From NCBI RefSeq assembly GCF_020320395.1, contig NZ_JAEDAH010000105.1, positions 96,236-160,235 on the forward strand: a DNA stretch of 64,000 bases. Direction: 5' to 3'. Source of the DNA: Thalassolituus marinus (GTDB lineage: Bacteria; Pseudomonadota; Gammaproteobacteria; Pseudomonadales; Oceanobacteraceae). Made by a program: the position numbers and the translations under genes. Positions 8,538 through 16,920 of the stretch are shown piece after piece (positions within the stretch are counted from its first letter, which is position 1; each line of letters begins with the position of its first letter). The notes beneath the pieces were generated by a model. It did not search any database. It saw nothing but the letters and a program-made list of their open reading frames with translations, and was not told the origin of the DNA.

Positions 8538-8600
8538 CAGCCCAATAACACCATGGCACTCAGGGATATTGCTTGATGGCGACAAGCAGGCCTTAACATC

Positions 8601-8632
8601 GCCGCAGCAAGGCTCCTCGCACTTGCTGCGGC
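8601..8632. terminator. Hairpin between convergent genes
   Basis: GCCGCAGCAAG (8601-8611) pairs perfectly with CTTGCTGCGGC (8622-8632), loop of ten bases, between two converging genes. No clear T-run follows on either strand, so it is a terminator-like hairpin rather than a textbook terminator. Confidence 0.5.
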
Positions 8633-8653
8633 ACCCAAAATAAACCATATCCG

Positions 8654-9325
8654 TCAGAAGCGAACAGAAAGAGAGAGGTTGTTATCTGTCAGCTCGAAGT
8701 CGCCCTCGTCGATCGTGCGCTTAGTGAGGTTTAATCGAGTCTCAATCATGGTTGTATCGGACCAGCGGAAGTCGAATCCCAACCAGCCAGAATACCCGTA
8801 CCCGCCCTTATTGCTGATCGTGGCCGATGGCGTTTCAATTGTTCCATCAATCACCAGATGAACAGATCCACCATAGACGAAGTAGGTTGATGAGCTGGTC
8901 ACAGGGATAGCAGCCTCAAAACCAACCGGGAAGTAAAGAGCACGAGATTTTCGCTCGACCCCACCAGAAGTACCGATGGCATCCTTCATTGACCACTGAC
9001 CAAGCCCCGCCCATATGCTGTAGTCCTGCGCGGATGCCCTTGGATACCAGTATTTACCGATCCCATACTCGATGCTGAGATACTCATCATCGCCTGAGCC
9101 TGGGCTTGATTCAGCAGCCAAGGCACCCTGCAAATTAAGCCTGTGAAATTGGCCAGCAGCATTCTCAGACTCAACCGCGAACAGCAGTGATGTCATACGG
9201 CCTCCGCTTGTTGCGTCAGTCTCATAAACCGACTGTGAAGCACCCAGTGAAATATAGGCTTCAGAAGCCAAAACACTGCTCGTCGAGCACGTGAAAAGTA
9301 GTGCCAGTATATGGTTAGCTCGCAT
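8654..9325 (-). CDS. Outer-membrane beta-barrel protein
   Basis: 223 residues with a signal peptide (MRANHILALLFTCSTSSVLA, cut before SEAYISLG). The mature part shows alternating hydrophobic strands with Gly and aromatic residues and ends in VRF, a C-terminal Phe as expected for proteins inserted by the BAM complex. ATG 9325 is chosen because AGAGGAG lies just upstream; the open frame further upstream overlaps the previous gene. Ligand or function unknown; on a plasmid, a surface role is possible. Confidence 0.7.
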   Translation of the reverse strand: MRANHILALLFTCSTSSVLASEAYISLGASQSVYETDATSGGRMTSLLFAVESENAAGQFHRLNLQGALAAESSPGSGDDEYLSIEYGIGKYWYPRASAQDYSIWAGLGQWSMKDAIGTSGGVERKSRALYFPVGFEAAIPVTSSSTYFVYGGSVHLVIDGTIETPSATISNKGGYGYSGWLGFDFRWSDTTMIETRLNLTKRTIDEGDFELTDNNLSLSVRF

Positions 9326-9674
9326 GCCGAGACTCCTCTGGTTGTATCTTGTGTTGAAATGGAAAATGGCGTCGCTCAATGGCAGAAACTCTGCGGACGT
9401 GGTCGTATGCGTTGATAAAAGGGAGGGGACCATAGTCTGGATCACCCATGTAAATTGGTGAAATTGATTCCGCTCTGAATCGACACTCACTGCAGATCGA
9501 GGTGAGAAGGGCAACTACAGATTCCAGCTCTTCTTCTGGAATATGCAGAACGGGAGGGATGTGGCAATCGCATGTGACACCGCCCACCCGGCGAACAATC
9601 AAGTCAGGAGGAAAGTCAAAGCCGGGAATAACCTCTTTGAGTCGCTTTAGAACTGAAGCCTCGGACTGGGTCAT
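9315..9674 (-). CDS. Hypothetical cysteine-containing protein
   Basis: About 119 residues starting at MTQSEASV (9674), or five residues longer at 9689. It contains two Cys pairs (CDCHIPP near residue 35 and ICSECRF near residue 60) that could bind a metal. Its 5' end overlaps the end of the M41-like peptidase gene, and its end overlaps the start of the outer-membrane gene, so the three form one minus-strand operon. Function unknown. Confidence 0.5.
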   Translation of the reverse strand: MTQSEASVLKRLKEVIPGFDFPPDLIVRRVGGVTCDCHIPPVLHIPEEELESVVALLTSICSECRFRAESISPIYMGDPDYGPLPFINAYDHVRRVSAIERRHFPFQHKIQPEESRHAS

Positions 9675-10603
9675 TTGATTTTCCTCCACCCTTTGAAATT
9701 CACATCTTCAGCTGTAAGGCGCGGCAAGTGATCACCTCTTTGAGCCTGCTTTATAAGCGAGACACACTGAACACGCGAAAGAACTCCAGTCGTTTGCAGC
9801 AAATCAGCAGTTTTGAAGATCAAGGCACGATTGGCCAAGATGAAATCCTGCAATACCGCACGATGCTCAGCCAGGAGACTCTGATAGCTTTCCCACCGAA
9901 TGCTCGCCCCCTCATTCGAACGAGAGGAGGTCCAAGGGAAGGGGGTCAGTCCGTTAGCAAGAAGAGAGGTTGCTGTCTGATACCACGCATCTATGTCAGC
10001 GGATGCACCGGTATAGCGCTTCCCAATCAAGGCCTGGGTGGCAAGGTCGCCCGCCAGCAGCATTAGGCACTCCCATTCGAGGTACTCCTTGGATGGAAAA
10101 ATCTGATGCTTCGACGAAGGAAATGTCTGAACGTAACCAGCGATGCCACTGATGCCGTTTGTGATCCGGGCAATCAGTCGCTTGGGAAGGTGATCTGTTG
10201 GGATACTGCAATGGAGCAGTAGGTGGCCAGCCTCATGGAGGGCAATAACCTTGCGGTGTTCTTGGCTAAACACCGGGACCATTGATTGGAAGTAGATGTT
10301 ACCCTTTGGAAGAGCCTTTTTGGCTACAGCCTGGAGTATCGCAATGGAGGCAAAACCGAGGCACAGTCCCAGCGGAATTATGGCCAGATACGGGCGCTGC
10401 CAAATCTGCGGTATCAGCAGCAGAGCCACCCAGTAAGAAACCAGCGACGCCAGAAAGAATTGAAGTAGCGTCACCATAGAAGCGAGAGTTACACCAATTC
10501 TTTTGCCGGGAGCACTGAAGCGGCGCACATGCAAAGTGGTTTGGATAACTCCAATTGTCAGCAATATCGCTGGAGCAATAAAGGCGGCGTGATCTAAAGT
10601 CAT
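9671..10603 (-). CDS. Membrane-bound M41 (FtsH-type) peptidase domain without AAA+ module
   Basis: Up to 313 residues with two to three N-terminal transmembrane helices (about residues 10-25, 42-68 and 77-97), then a zinc metalloprotease domain: HEAGH at 126-130 and, 71 residues later, TGASADID (201-208). The same order and spacing place the zinc ligands of FtsH (HEAGH and the Asp of TGASND); D206 aligns with the FtsH Asp. No Walker A or B is present, so it is a stand-alone peptidase rather than an ATP-driven FtsH. Start chosen at ATG 10603; a TTG at 10612 is also in frame. A conserved promoter-like motif lies just upstream on the other strand. Confidence 0.65.
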   Translation of the reverse strand: MTLDHAAFIAPAILLTIGVIQTTLHVRRFSAPGKRIGVTLASMVTLLQFFLASLVSYWVALLLIPQIWQRPYLAIIPLGLCLGFASIAILQAVAKKALPKGNIYFQSMVPVFSQEHRKVIALHEAGHLLLHCSIPTDHLPKRLIARITNGISGIAGYVQTFPSSKHQIFPSKEYLEWECLMLLAGDLATQALIGKRYTGASADIDAWYQTATSLLANGLTPFPWTSSRSNEGASIRWESYQSLLAEHRAVLQDFILANRALIFKTADLLQTTGVLSRVQCVSLIKQAQRGDHLPRLTAEDVNFKGWRKIK

Positions 10604-10605
10604 TT

Positions 10606-10636
10606 TCAACACATATTTTTACACGTGAGGTATGAT
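10606..10636 (+). promoter_or_regulatory. Shared promoter-like motif, copy 1
   Basis: CAACACA, then TTTTTACAC and GTGAGGTATGAT, one of four copies of the same roughly 30-bp motif in the window (others near 15380, 17930 and 24044). TATGAT resembles a -10 box. The -35 position is poor, which suggests an activator-dependent promoter. Confidence 0.5.
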
Positions 10637-10673
10637 AACCTCCCCCGCATACGATTCAAAGAAGAGGATGATT

Positions 10674-10849
10674 ATGCGACTGAAACTGCTTGCCGCGCTG
10701 ACGGCGATTCTAGTTGTAACAGGATGCAGCAAGACTGCGCCAAGGAGATTGCTGAGTTTAAGGAATCAAATGAAGGAAAGTCGATGAAAAAACCCTACTT
10801 CATTGTACTTTCTGAAGAGTGCCAAGAGCAGTACCGGAACTCGCGATAG
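10674..10849 (+). pseudogene. Small lipoprotein gene split by an apparent frameshift
   Basis: ATG 10674 opens a textbook lipoprotein signal (MRLKLLAALTAILVVTGCSK, lipobox VTGC) after GAAGAGG. In this frame it stops at 10787 after 37 residues. A shift of one base right after the lipobox gives a much better continuation, DCAKEIAEF...SEECQEQYRNSR, ending at 10849 with two further Cys. The likely ancestral product is a lipoprotein of about 58 residues, in size like entry-exclusion lipoproteins. Either one A was lost in the AAG run near 10731 or the sequence has an indel error. Confidence 0.5.
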
Positions 10850-10856
10850 GCTGCGA

Positions 10857-11609
10857 TTAGTGATAGAGAGCGACAAGGATGTCAGATACAAGATCATTCA
10901 GCTGATCTGTATTGCGAGGGGGCGATCTTAGAGGAAAGACCTCATGCAAAACTTTAAACACAAAGGCAAATTCTAAGAGATCAGGTTGCGGGGCCTTGTA
11001 TTCAACCTCCGGATACACAGACGTCTCTCGCCTATCTAACACGTCTTGAATGACAGGTAATAGGTCGCCCGAGTCAGCGACAGCATAGTTAAAGTACCCA
11101 TCCCATCCCGGCTCCACCGATATCGCCAGCGCGAGACGTTCTGCCAAATAATTTTTATCCAGCGAGGAGTCCATCATCCAGCGCTTGCACATTCGGTAAA
11201 TGACGGTTGTAACAGGGGCGTCAACCCAGACAGATACAAGGTCAAATCCCATAGTCTGAGACTTCGATCGAAGCGCCGAAACACCAGCCGGAGTACACAC
11301 ATGGCACGCAATCAGCCCGGACGAGAGCGACTCCTGAAACTGATCGCAAGGAAGGCCGTAATGGTAACCAGCGAAGGAATCAAACTCAATTAGCGAGCCA
11401 GCACGCACCAATCTATCAAACTCCTCACTACCGACGTAATGGTAATCGAAACCAGGCAACTCCCCTGGTCGCATAGGGCGAGTCGTTATCGACACCAATG
11501 GGTAGAAAGACATCTGCGGTATCGCCTGAGCGATGTATGTTTTACCAGCTGTAGATATGCCGGTAACCGCAACAACCAGAGGGCGGAGCAAGGTCTTCTG
11601 CTGCATCAT
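10857..11609 (-). CDS. Guanylate-kinase-like P-loop protein
   Basis: 250 residues. It has a P-loop (GISTAGKT, residues 17-24) followed by SITTRPMRPGE, DYHYVGSEEFDRLVRAG, IEFDSFAGYHYGLP and later ERLALAISVEP, in the order of the guanylate kinase core and lid. The C-terminal 70 residues are extra. A nucleotide kinase activity is possible, but several loops differ, so a changed role cannot be excluded. It is the last gene of the minus-strand primase operon; its start overlaps the stop of the upstream secreted protein. Confidence 0.6.
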   Translation of the reverse strand: MMQQKTLLRPLVVAVTGISTAGKTYIAQAIPQMSFYPLVSITTRPMRPGELPGFDYHYVGSEEFDRLVRAGSLIEFDSFAGYHYGLPCDQFQESLSSGLIACHVCTPAGVSALRSKSQTMGFDLVSVWVDAPVTTVIYRMCKRWMMDSSLDKNYLAERLALAISVEPGWDGYFNYAVADSGDLLPVIQDVLDRRETSVYPEVEYKAPQPDLLEFAFVFKVLHEVFPLRSPPRNTDQLNDLVSDILVALYH

Positions 11610-11872
11610 TATTTACTATTCGAAACCTTCCAGCCATTAACTGTAATGTCGTAGAGCCTGGCTTTGACCTCGCAATCGGGCATGGTCTTCCGTGCTTTAG
11701 CGATTTCTTGAAGAGTAACTCTGAATGAAGCACGATCCTCTTCGGTAGAACCCAGTTTGACGTGCGCCTCATCGGTAGAAGATATGTACACATCAATATA
11801 ACGACTACATTCGTCGTCATAGGCCTGCGCATACGCACTAGATAATGCAAAAAACAAAAAAAGTATTTTCAT
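11609..11872 (-). CDS. Small secreted protein
   Basis: 87 residues with a signal peptide (MKILFLFFALSSAYAQA). The mature part carries two Cys (DDECSRY and PDCEVK) that could form a disulfide in the periplasm. ATG 11872 has GAGGT seven bases upstream. It lies between two genes of the primase operon with almost no spacing. Function unknown. Confidence 0.55.
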   Translation of the reverse strand: MKILFLFFALSSAYAQAYDDECSRYIDVYISSTDEAHVKLGSTEEDRASFRVTLQEIAKARKTMPDCEVKARLYDITVNGWKVSNSK

Positions 11873-11879
11873 AAGAACC

Positions 11880-12518
11880 TCAGGCAACACGATAAAAAGT
11901 CAGAAGACGCCGACGATCTGTTTCATTAGCCACCACAAAACGAATTCCGGTTTCAGGAATGCTGTAAACCTCACAAGGAATACCATCCTGCAAGGAGTCG
12001 TCAACCTTAAACGCCTGCCGAGCAAGAAGCTTCACTAAACGGGACAGCTTCGCCGTTGGTCCAAAGCGCTCACGGTAACGCTCCATGGCGTGCTCCGTTA
12101 TCTCCAGGTCGCCAATTGACGTAGGTATGCGTGGACGGCCAACCCCGCGCCAGTCAAGGTTGTCGGTTGCGGGAGAAGAAACTAAAGACAGGGCAGCAGC
12201 GCAGCGCTTCGCTGTATTTTTGTGCGTGTCGATAGACAGCGTTGCATTCGACAGGGCGAGGGCTGCCAGTTCGGTTTTTGCAAAGCAGTCTGCGCCACGA
12301 AAGATCTTTTTGAGGCGTGCGGAGCTGGTTTCAATACTGCCAGCTTTGCCTGGATATCTGGCCAACAGAAGATCCAGCGCGAAAATCTCAGCCAGAATGG
12401 CGCGATCCTCTTTGGAGCCAATGGCGATTTTTATGACTCCACCCACGCTGGATGTGGCCATAGCCCACTGGATCTCACAGTAGGAATCTTGCTCAGTTGT
12501 ATGGACGTAAAGAGTCAT
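11880..12518 (-). CDS. Hypothetical protein of the primase operon
   Basis: 212 residues from ATG 12518 (MTLYVHTTEQDS), or 233 from a GTG at 12581 inside the end of the primase gene. The C-terminal 70 residues (ITEHAMERYRERFG ... VYSIPETGIRFVVANETDRRRLLTFYRV) look like a small folded alpha/beta domain, reminiscent in shape of RelE-type or nuclease-type domains, but I cannot assign a family. It directly follows the primase gene and is co-transcribed. Confidence 0.5.
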   Translation of the reverse strand: MTLYVHTTEQDSYCEIQWAMATSSVGGVIKIAIGSKEDRAILAEIFALDLLLARYPGKAGSIETSSARLKKIFRGADCFAKTELAALALSNATLSIDTHKNTAKRCAAALSLVSSPATDNLDWRGVGRPRIPTSIGDLEITEHAMERYRERFGPTAKLSRLVKLLARQAFKVDDSLQDGIPCEVYSIPETGIRFVVANETDRRRLLTFYRVA

Positions 12519-12549
12519 AGCATCTACCCGGTTAAGTCCCTGTATTCCA

Positions 12550-13929
12550 TCATGATTCTGATATCTGTCCAGCGCCGTCACACTTAAATGTGATACGGGA
12601 TTTGTCAGTGCTCAGTACGGAGGAATCATACCCGAAACTAGAGGCGAGCTCTTCTATTGCAGCAATGAACGCCTGATCCCTTGATGATAACTCCAGAAGA
12701 GGAATGCGCCGAGCGTGAGCCTTGGTAATTGAAGCCACCCGATCCGCCAGAATGTCGCGAAAGATACCGCTGGGAGCGCGATTGATGAAGTCTTCAAAGC
12801 GGCTCAATAATCGCATTAGATCCTCTGGGCGATCTCCATGACAATCGGACAGAGCCTCAATCTCCCTGGTGATGAAGTCCGAAAGCGGAGGGGCTGCATC
12901 AAGAAGAGCCTCCATATCCGCAGGAGAATGCGTACTTAGATACTCGTGCGGATCAACAGAGTCGAGGAGGGCGAAGCGGAAGGATATAGGTTTGTCGGTG
13001 TGACAAATCAGGTGCGTAGCTGCTGCCCAGGCGGCGCGCTTTCCAGCCTTGTCTCCATCAAACATGAAAACCAGATCATCAGAGAACTCGACGAGCGACG
13101 AAATGTGAGACTCGGTCAAAGCCGTACCCATCGTGCAAACTGAGTTATGAAAGCCAACCTGATCGAGCGCCATGACATCAAGGTAACCCTCTGTGACGAT
13201 CAGCGTTTGCCCTCGACGGCACCTATGCATGTTGTAGAGAAGATCGCCCTTCTTAAAAAGCCGAGATTCAGGGCTATTCATGTACTTCCGGTCGCCATGA
13301 GATGGGTCGCCGAAAAGCCTGCCTGCGAAGCCAGCAAGCCCGCCATGGCGATCATGGATAGGAATGGTTAGCCTTCGCCGAAGTAAGTCCGATACCCCAT
13401 GACCATCCATCTCCCTGACCAAGCCAACCTCTAACAACCCCTCAATTTGCTGGTGGCCGTACCGAGCCAGGCGGCTGCCGGGCGGGGCATAGCCTATGCC
13501 GAACTTCTCAATTACAGCAGCACAAAAGCCGCGAGAGGCCAGATACTCTTCTACGCCAGATTCAGGCAAGTTTTTCCTGAAGAAATACTGAGCGAGGCCA
13601 AGAGCCTCATCTGCCGGTGACTTTTTTTTGCGCGAAAGCTCAACCCCAGACAGTGATGCCAGATAGGCTAATGCCCCTTTGAAATCCACGCCATTGATCG
13701 CCATAACCAGCGCGAACATGTCATTCCCGTGTTTGCGCGATAGATCGCAATGCGAAAAGCACACAAAGGAACCACCGTCAGCCCCCTCATAAAAGCGGAA
13801 GGATGGGGTCGAATCGTCGTGCAATGGGCAGCAAATGTTCTTTTTGTATGTGGCAGCCTCAATCCCAAGCGACTGTGCAACCTTAACAATGTCGAGTCTG
13901 CTTTTGATGAGTTCAACAGGTGAGGTCAT
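12550..13929 (-). CDS. dnaG: DnaG-type primase
   Basis: 459 residues. N-terminal CHC2 zinc finger (CPLH at 34-37, CFSHC at 57-61), then the RNA polymerase basic domain (EEYLASRGF, GYAPPGS, LRRRLTIPI) and a TOPRIM domain (TLIVTEGYLDVMAL; LVFMFDGDKAGKRAA). It is shorter than chromosomal DnaG (about 580-600 residues), with a reduced C-terminal helicase-binding region. ATG 13929 (MTSPVELI) was chosen because TGAGGT precedes it; the longer open frame is only a shadow of the upstream gene. A plasmid-encoded primase fits conjugative transfer or plasmid replication. Confidence 0.88.
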   Translation of the reverse strand: MTSPVELIKSRLDIVKVAQSLGIEAATYKKNICCPLHDDSTPSFRFYEGADGGSFVCFSHCDLSRKHGNDMFALVMAINGVDFKGALAYLASLSGVELSRKKKSPADEALGLAQYFFRKNLPESGVEEYLASRGFCAAVIEKFGIGYAPPGSRLARYGHQQIEGLLEVGLVREMDGHGVSDLLRRRLTIPIHDRHGGLAGFAGRLFGDPSHGDRKYMNSPESRLFKKGDLLYNMHRCRRGQTLIVTEGYLDVMALDQVGFHNSVCTMGTALTESHISSLVEFSDDLVFMFDGDKAGKRAAWAAATHLICHTDKPISFRFALLDSVDPHEYLSTHSPADMEALLDAAPPLSDFITREIEALSDCHGDRPEDLMRLLSRFEDFINRAPSGIFRDILADRVASITKAHARRIPLLELSSRDQAFIAAIEELASSFGYDSSVLSTDKSRITFKCDGAGQISES

Positions 13930-13933
13930 GGCG

Positions 13934-14479
13934 CTAAAAACTGTCAAATGTGTAGTCGCAGAGAGAGCGGACAATGAAAGCCTTGCTCTCAGTTTCGTTA
14001 CCAAGCGTAACGGCAAAGATCCTGGCGAATCTATCCGCGCATCGCCTGCCGGATGGGGATATGCACTCAGCGCTATACTCGATATCACAGGGCATGGCAG
14101 GCACCCCTCCATCACCAATATCCGGCATCGCCTGGGCCGTCCATAGCGCCAAATCTCCAGCGGCAGCATCAATAACCGCATTCGCGACCCGACCATTACC
14201 TCGGCTGGACGAGGAGACAACGACGTAGTTCAACTGCAGGCTGATCACCGCCAAATCAGAATTGACTGTCAGCCTGACCCCGGCGCTCAGCCAGCCCTGG
14301 ATTTGTCCAGAACTATCTTCCACCGACCAAATGCAATGATCCGCAGAGTTGGCGCGAGCCTGAAGCGCGGATAAGAAAATACCAGTTGCTTCTGACGACG
14401 CTTCAGATAGCGACAGAATTGCCGCCCTGACTTTGGCGTGACGATCCAGCGAGGCATCTGACTCCCGAAAGATGCGCAT
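13934..14479 (-). CDS. GNAT-like acetyltransferase (tentative)
   Basis: 181 residues. The central stretch LNYVVVSSSSRGNGRVANAVIDAAAGDL resembles GNAT motif A (beta-strand, then RGxG, then helix), which binds acetyl-CoA. The rest is not recognisable. ATG 14479 lies two bases beyond the stop of the PilZ gene, and the end is four bases before the primase start, so it is the middle gene of an operon. The acetyltransferase call rests on one motif. Confidence 0.4.
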   Translation of the reverse strand: MRIFRESDASLDRHAKVRAAILSLSEASSEATGIFLSALQARANSADHCIWSVEDSSGQIQGWLSAGVRLTVNSDLAVISLQLNYVVVSSSSRGNGRVANAVIDAAAGDLALWTAQAMPDIGDGGVPAMPCDIEYSAECISPSGRRCADRFARIFAVTLGNETESKAFIVRSLCDYTFDSF

Positions 14480-14480
14480 A

Positions 14481-14897
14481 TCAGTCCAATCGAATACCGG
14501 TTGCCTTCGCAACTCTGCGAAGCAGTCGCTTGTACTGCTCCAAAGGGCGTCCCGAGTTGTACTGCAGCTGAATGCTGACCCTGTAATACAAACCACTAAA
14601 GTCTTTCGATTCGTAGCGAAGAGTCTCGCAATGTCGTACCCGGCCCGTCATTGGGAAAGAGCGATAGTCGCGATATGAGACCAGTACAGAGATGTTGGAG
14701 TTTGGCTCAATAGGTTCCTTCGTGAGCAAACCCATACCACCATCAGAAATATCAACAACGAGAGAGGGGAACCGCTTTGCAAACAGCGATCGAATCACCC
14801 CTTCTCGGGCATAGCTCCACGAGGTCTCGTTAAACTCCGACGTGGTCTTCAGGCGAGTATGGCCGCGCTGTTCGGAGTAATAGGCCTTGGCGTTCAT
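14481..14897 (-). CDS. PilZ-domain protein
   Basis: 138 residues. RGHTRLK (11-17) followed by DISDGGMG (49-56) matches the RxxxR and D/NxSxxG motifs that bind cyclic di-GMP in PilZ domains; the C-terminal strands (GRVRH, GLYYRVSIQLQ) fit the barrel. It is the first gene of the minus-strand operon that contains the primase. A link between cyclic di-GMP and plasmid DNA metabolism is therefore suggested, by context only. Confidence 0.7.
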   Translation of the reverse strand: MNAKAYYSEQRGHTRLKTTSEFNETSWSYAREGVIRSLFAKRFPSLVVDISDGGMGLLTKEPIEPNSNISVLVSYRDYRSFPMTGRVRHCETLRYESKDFSGLYYRVSIQLQYNSGRPLEQYKRLLRRVAKATGIRLD

Positions 14898-15085
14898 GAA
14901 AACCTCTCTTGATATCTCAAATAAGCTGACTTATATTCGTTGAATCAGGCTCCAGTTAGCCTGATGCGGCGTTCGCCAAACTTCTTACAGCACCCTACCG
15001 ACAAAACCAAAAAGCATTCCCTCTGCCATCCGGCAATGCTCAGCTGCATTCTGCAGCGCAGGGACTTCACCCTTGGAGACCAGAT

Positions 15086-15379
15086 ATGTTGAATATCATT
15101 GGCCTGGGTGCGGTCGCGATCCACATGTGCGGAAGCCAAGAAGAAGCCTCCGCAACAACCGAAACATACAAAGCGGTAACATCGCTGGTGGCCAGAGCCA
15201 TTCTGTATGTTCGTGCAGCCAATGAAAGCGTAGAAATCAGCGGGAGTCTCACACTGATTAATGGTGATTCCATCCCCTTGTACACCGGGGGAGCCTTGGA
15301 CAACCCGGCTGAAAGTATCTATGCATCATTGGCTATCGTGGATAACGTTTACGTCGCAAGCGACTTTGCGCTAAGGTAA
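15086..15379 (+). CDS. Hypothetical small protein
   Basis: 97 residues, starting after TTGGAG. A slightly hydrophobic N-terminus (MLNIIGLGAVAIHMCG) is followed by a soluble part rich in Ala, Ser and Val. No family recognised. It is divergent from the PilZ operon and followed by the promoter-like motif at 15380. Confidence 0.4.
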   Translation: MLNIIGLGAVAIHMCGSQEEASATTETYKAVTSLVARAILYVRAANESVEISGSLTLINGDSIPLYTGGALDNPAESIYASLAIVDNVYVASDFALR

Positions 15380-15406
15380 CACAAAGTTTATCACTTGAGG
15401 TATGAT
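15376..15406 (+). promoter_or_regulatory. Shared promoter-like motif, copy 2
   Basis: GTAACACA, then TTTATCAC and TTGAGGTATGAT. It matches copy 1 and copy 3 closely. It stands about 140 bases before the ATG of the AAA+ gene, so the transcript would carry the structured leader at 15491-15550. Confidence 0.5.
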
Positions 15407-15490
15407 GTGCCAAAGAGCGCACATCTGGATGTAGGCCAGAACCTCAAACCTGCAATGCTTTCCTTCGTCACCTCAAGTTAGGTGGCATTT

Positions 15491-15550
15491 TACCAACCCC
15501 AAGAGGGCAGAATCCCTCATGGGATGATGCCCTCCAAGGAGAGCATCATG
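15491..15550 (+). promoter_or_regulatory. Structured 5' leader (radC-motif-like) of the AAA+ gene
   Basis: ACCAACCCC, then hairpin GAGGG (15503-15507) / CCCTC (15514-15518) followed by GGG. The second hairpin pairs ATGATGC (15524-15530) with GCATCAT (15543-15549), with CTCC facing GGAG inside. Shine-Dalgarno and start codon are both buried. One of the clearest members of the leader family. Confidence 0.72.
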
Positions 15551-16537
15551 ACCCAATCTCAAAACCCTACCTCTGCAACTTCAAAACGCTCGATTTTTGA
15601 GGCATTCGGTATCGACTCCGAAGTAGCTAAAAAAAATCACTTTCCCGTGTGGCAAGGCGAAGAAGAAGCAAAACCGTACATACCAGCCGAAAAGTCATTT
15701 TATTTCGACAAGGATCGTCTCAACGACCTCAATGAATTCGAAATGAGTGGATATCGTGATGGTTGTTTGTTCATTACCGGACCAAAGGGATGTGGCAAAT
15801 CAAGCGGCGTAGAGCAGTATTACGCGCGCAAAGAAAAGCCTGTTTTCCGAATTACCGGCCATGAGCGAATGGAAGTTAGCGATCTGCTTGGGCATATGAG
15901 CCTGAAAGACAGCAGCACTCACTACCAGTACGGACCACTAACCCTGGCAGCTAAGTTTGGCGGCGTATTGCTGTTCGACGAGGCTGATGCGTGTCCTCCA
16001 GAGGTGCTGGTGGGCCTGCATGGAATCCTCGAAATGGGATCGCACTTCGTCATTCCGGATAACGGAGGCGAGGTCATCCGTATTCGCGACGGGTTTCGTG
16101 TAGTCATTACCGGAAATACCAGCGGCTACGGCGACCTGAATGGAAACCATGCAGGAACAGTCGTGCAAAACTCTGCAACCCTCGATCGGTTCAACTATCT
16201 GCAATGGGATTATTACCCAGCGGAGATTGAGAGCCAGATTGTCCAGACCGCAGTTAATAACAAACTGCCAAAAACGCTGCTTGATCTGATGATTAAGTCA
16301 GCAAACATGACCAGAGTGGAGGGAGGATGCGAAGACATCTCAACTCGCACCCTGGTGCGCTGGGCAAGAAAAATGCTGATCTTCAGCGCCGCAAACCAAC
16401 CGAAGCCGTTCCAGTATTCACTGGATCGCGCCTTCACTTTCCGACTTCCACAAGCGAAGCGGGAAGAGGTTTACAGCGTTATGAGAACCGTATTTGGGAC
16501 TGTAGAGTTCCATGGCAATCCGGAGAAATCAGCATGA
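15548..16537 (+). CDS. MoxR/CobS-type AAA+ ATPase
   Basis: 329 residues with Walker A GPKGCGKSS (78-86), Walker B GGVLLFDEAD (DE at 144-145) and a sensor-like VVITGNTSG. The pattern is that of the dynein-related AAA_5 group (MoxR, CobS, CbbQ), ATPases that remodel a partner, often one with a VWA domain. No VWA gene is seen nearby; the coupled membrane gene downstream may be the partner. Translation probably starts at ATG 15548 inside the leader hairpin. Confidence 0.75.
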   Translation: MTQSQNPTSATSKRSIFEAFGIDSEVAKKNHFPVWQGEEEAKPYIPAEKSFYFDKDRLNDLNEFEMSGYRDGCLFITGPKGCGKSSGVEQYYARKEKPVFRITGHERMEVSDLLGHMSLKDSSTHYQYGPLTLAAKFGGVLLFDEADACPPEVLVGLHGILEMGSHFVIPDNGGEVIRIRDGFRVVITGNTSGYGDLNGNHAGTVVQNSATLDRFNYLQWDYYPAEIESQIVQTAVNNKLPKTLLDLMIKSANMTRVEGGCEDISTRTLVRWARKMLIFSAANQPKPFQYSLDRAFTFRLPQAKREEVYSVMRTVFGTVEFHGNPEKSA

Positions 16538-16920
16538 TCGAGTTAGTGAACGATCTGGACTCCAAAACTCTGGGCTGGATCTTTGTCGTTTCACTCGTGG
16601 TAGCAATGGCTGCAATAGGCGCTTTGATAAAAAGCGCCTGGAGCAGCCTGATGATGCGGATTGCACGCGCAGCGCCAGCTGCAAATGCAGAAAGCAGCAT
16701 CGAGCGACCAGCAGAGTTAGCGCCAGAAGGAGAAGTACGCCAACACCTGCAGCATTGCACCGTGATCTACCGGAGCATTGAAGGTTACTGGAACGCTTAC
16801 GTCAAAATGGGCGATCAGGAGTGGCCAGTAAGTGTTGAGCCTGACACCAACCTGAAGAACGTCGCAATGGCAACGCTATTGCGCCTTGAGGTGAGTCCCG
16901 AAAACGGACCTAAGCCTTAA
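16534..16920 (+). CDS. Single-TM membrane protein coupled to the AAA+ gene
   Basis: 128 residues with one transmembrane helix (TLGWIFVVSLVVAMAAIGALI, residues 12-32) and a cytoplasmic or periplasmic C-terminal domain (HCTVIYRSIEGYWNAYVKMGDQEWPVSV). The start overlaps the AAA+ stop (ATGA). Function unknown. Confidence 0.55.
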   Translation: MIELVNDLDSKTLGWIFVVSLVVAMAAIGALIKSAWSSLMMRIARAAPAANAESSIERPAELAPEGEVRQHLQHCTVIYRSIEGYWNAYVKMGDQEWPVSVEPDTNLKNVAMATLLRLEVSPENGPKP

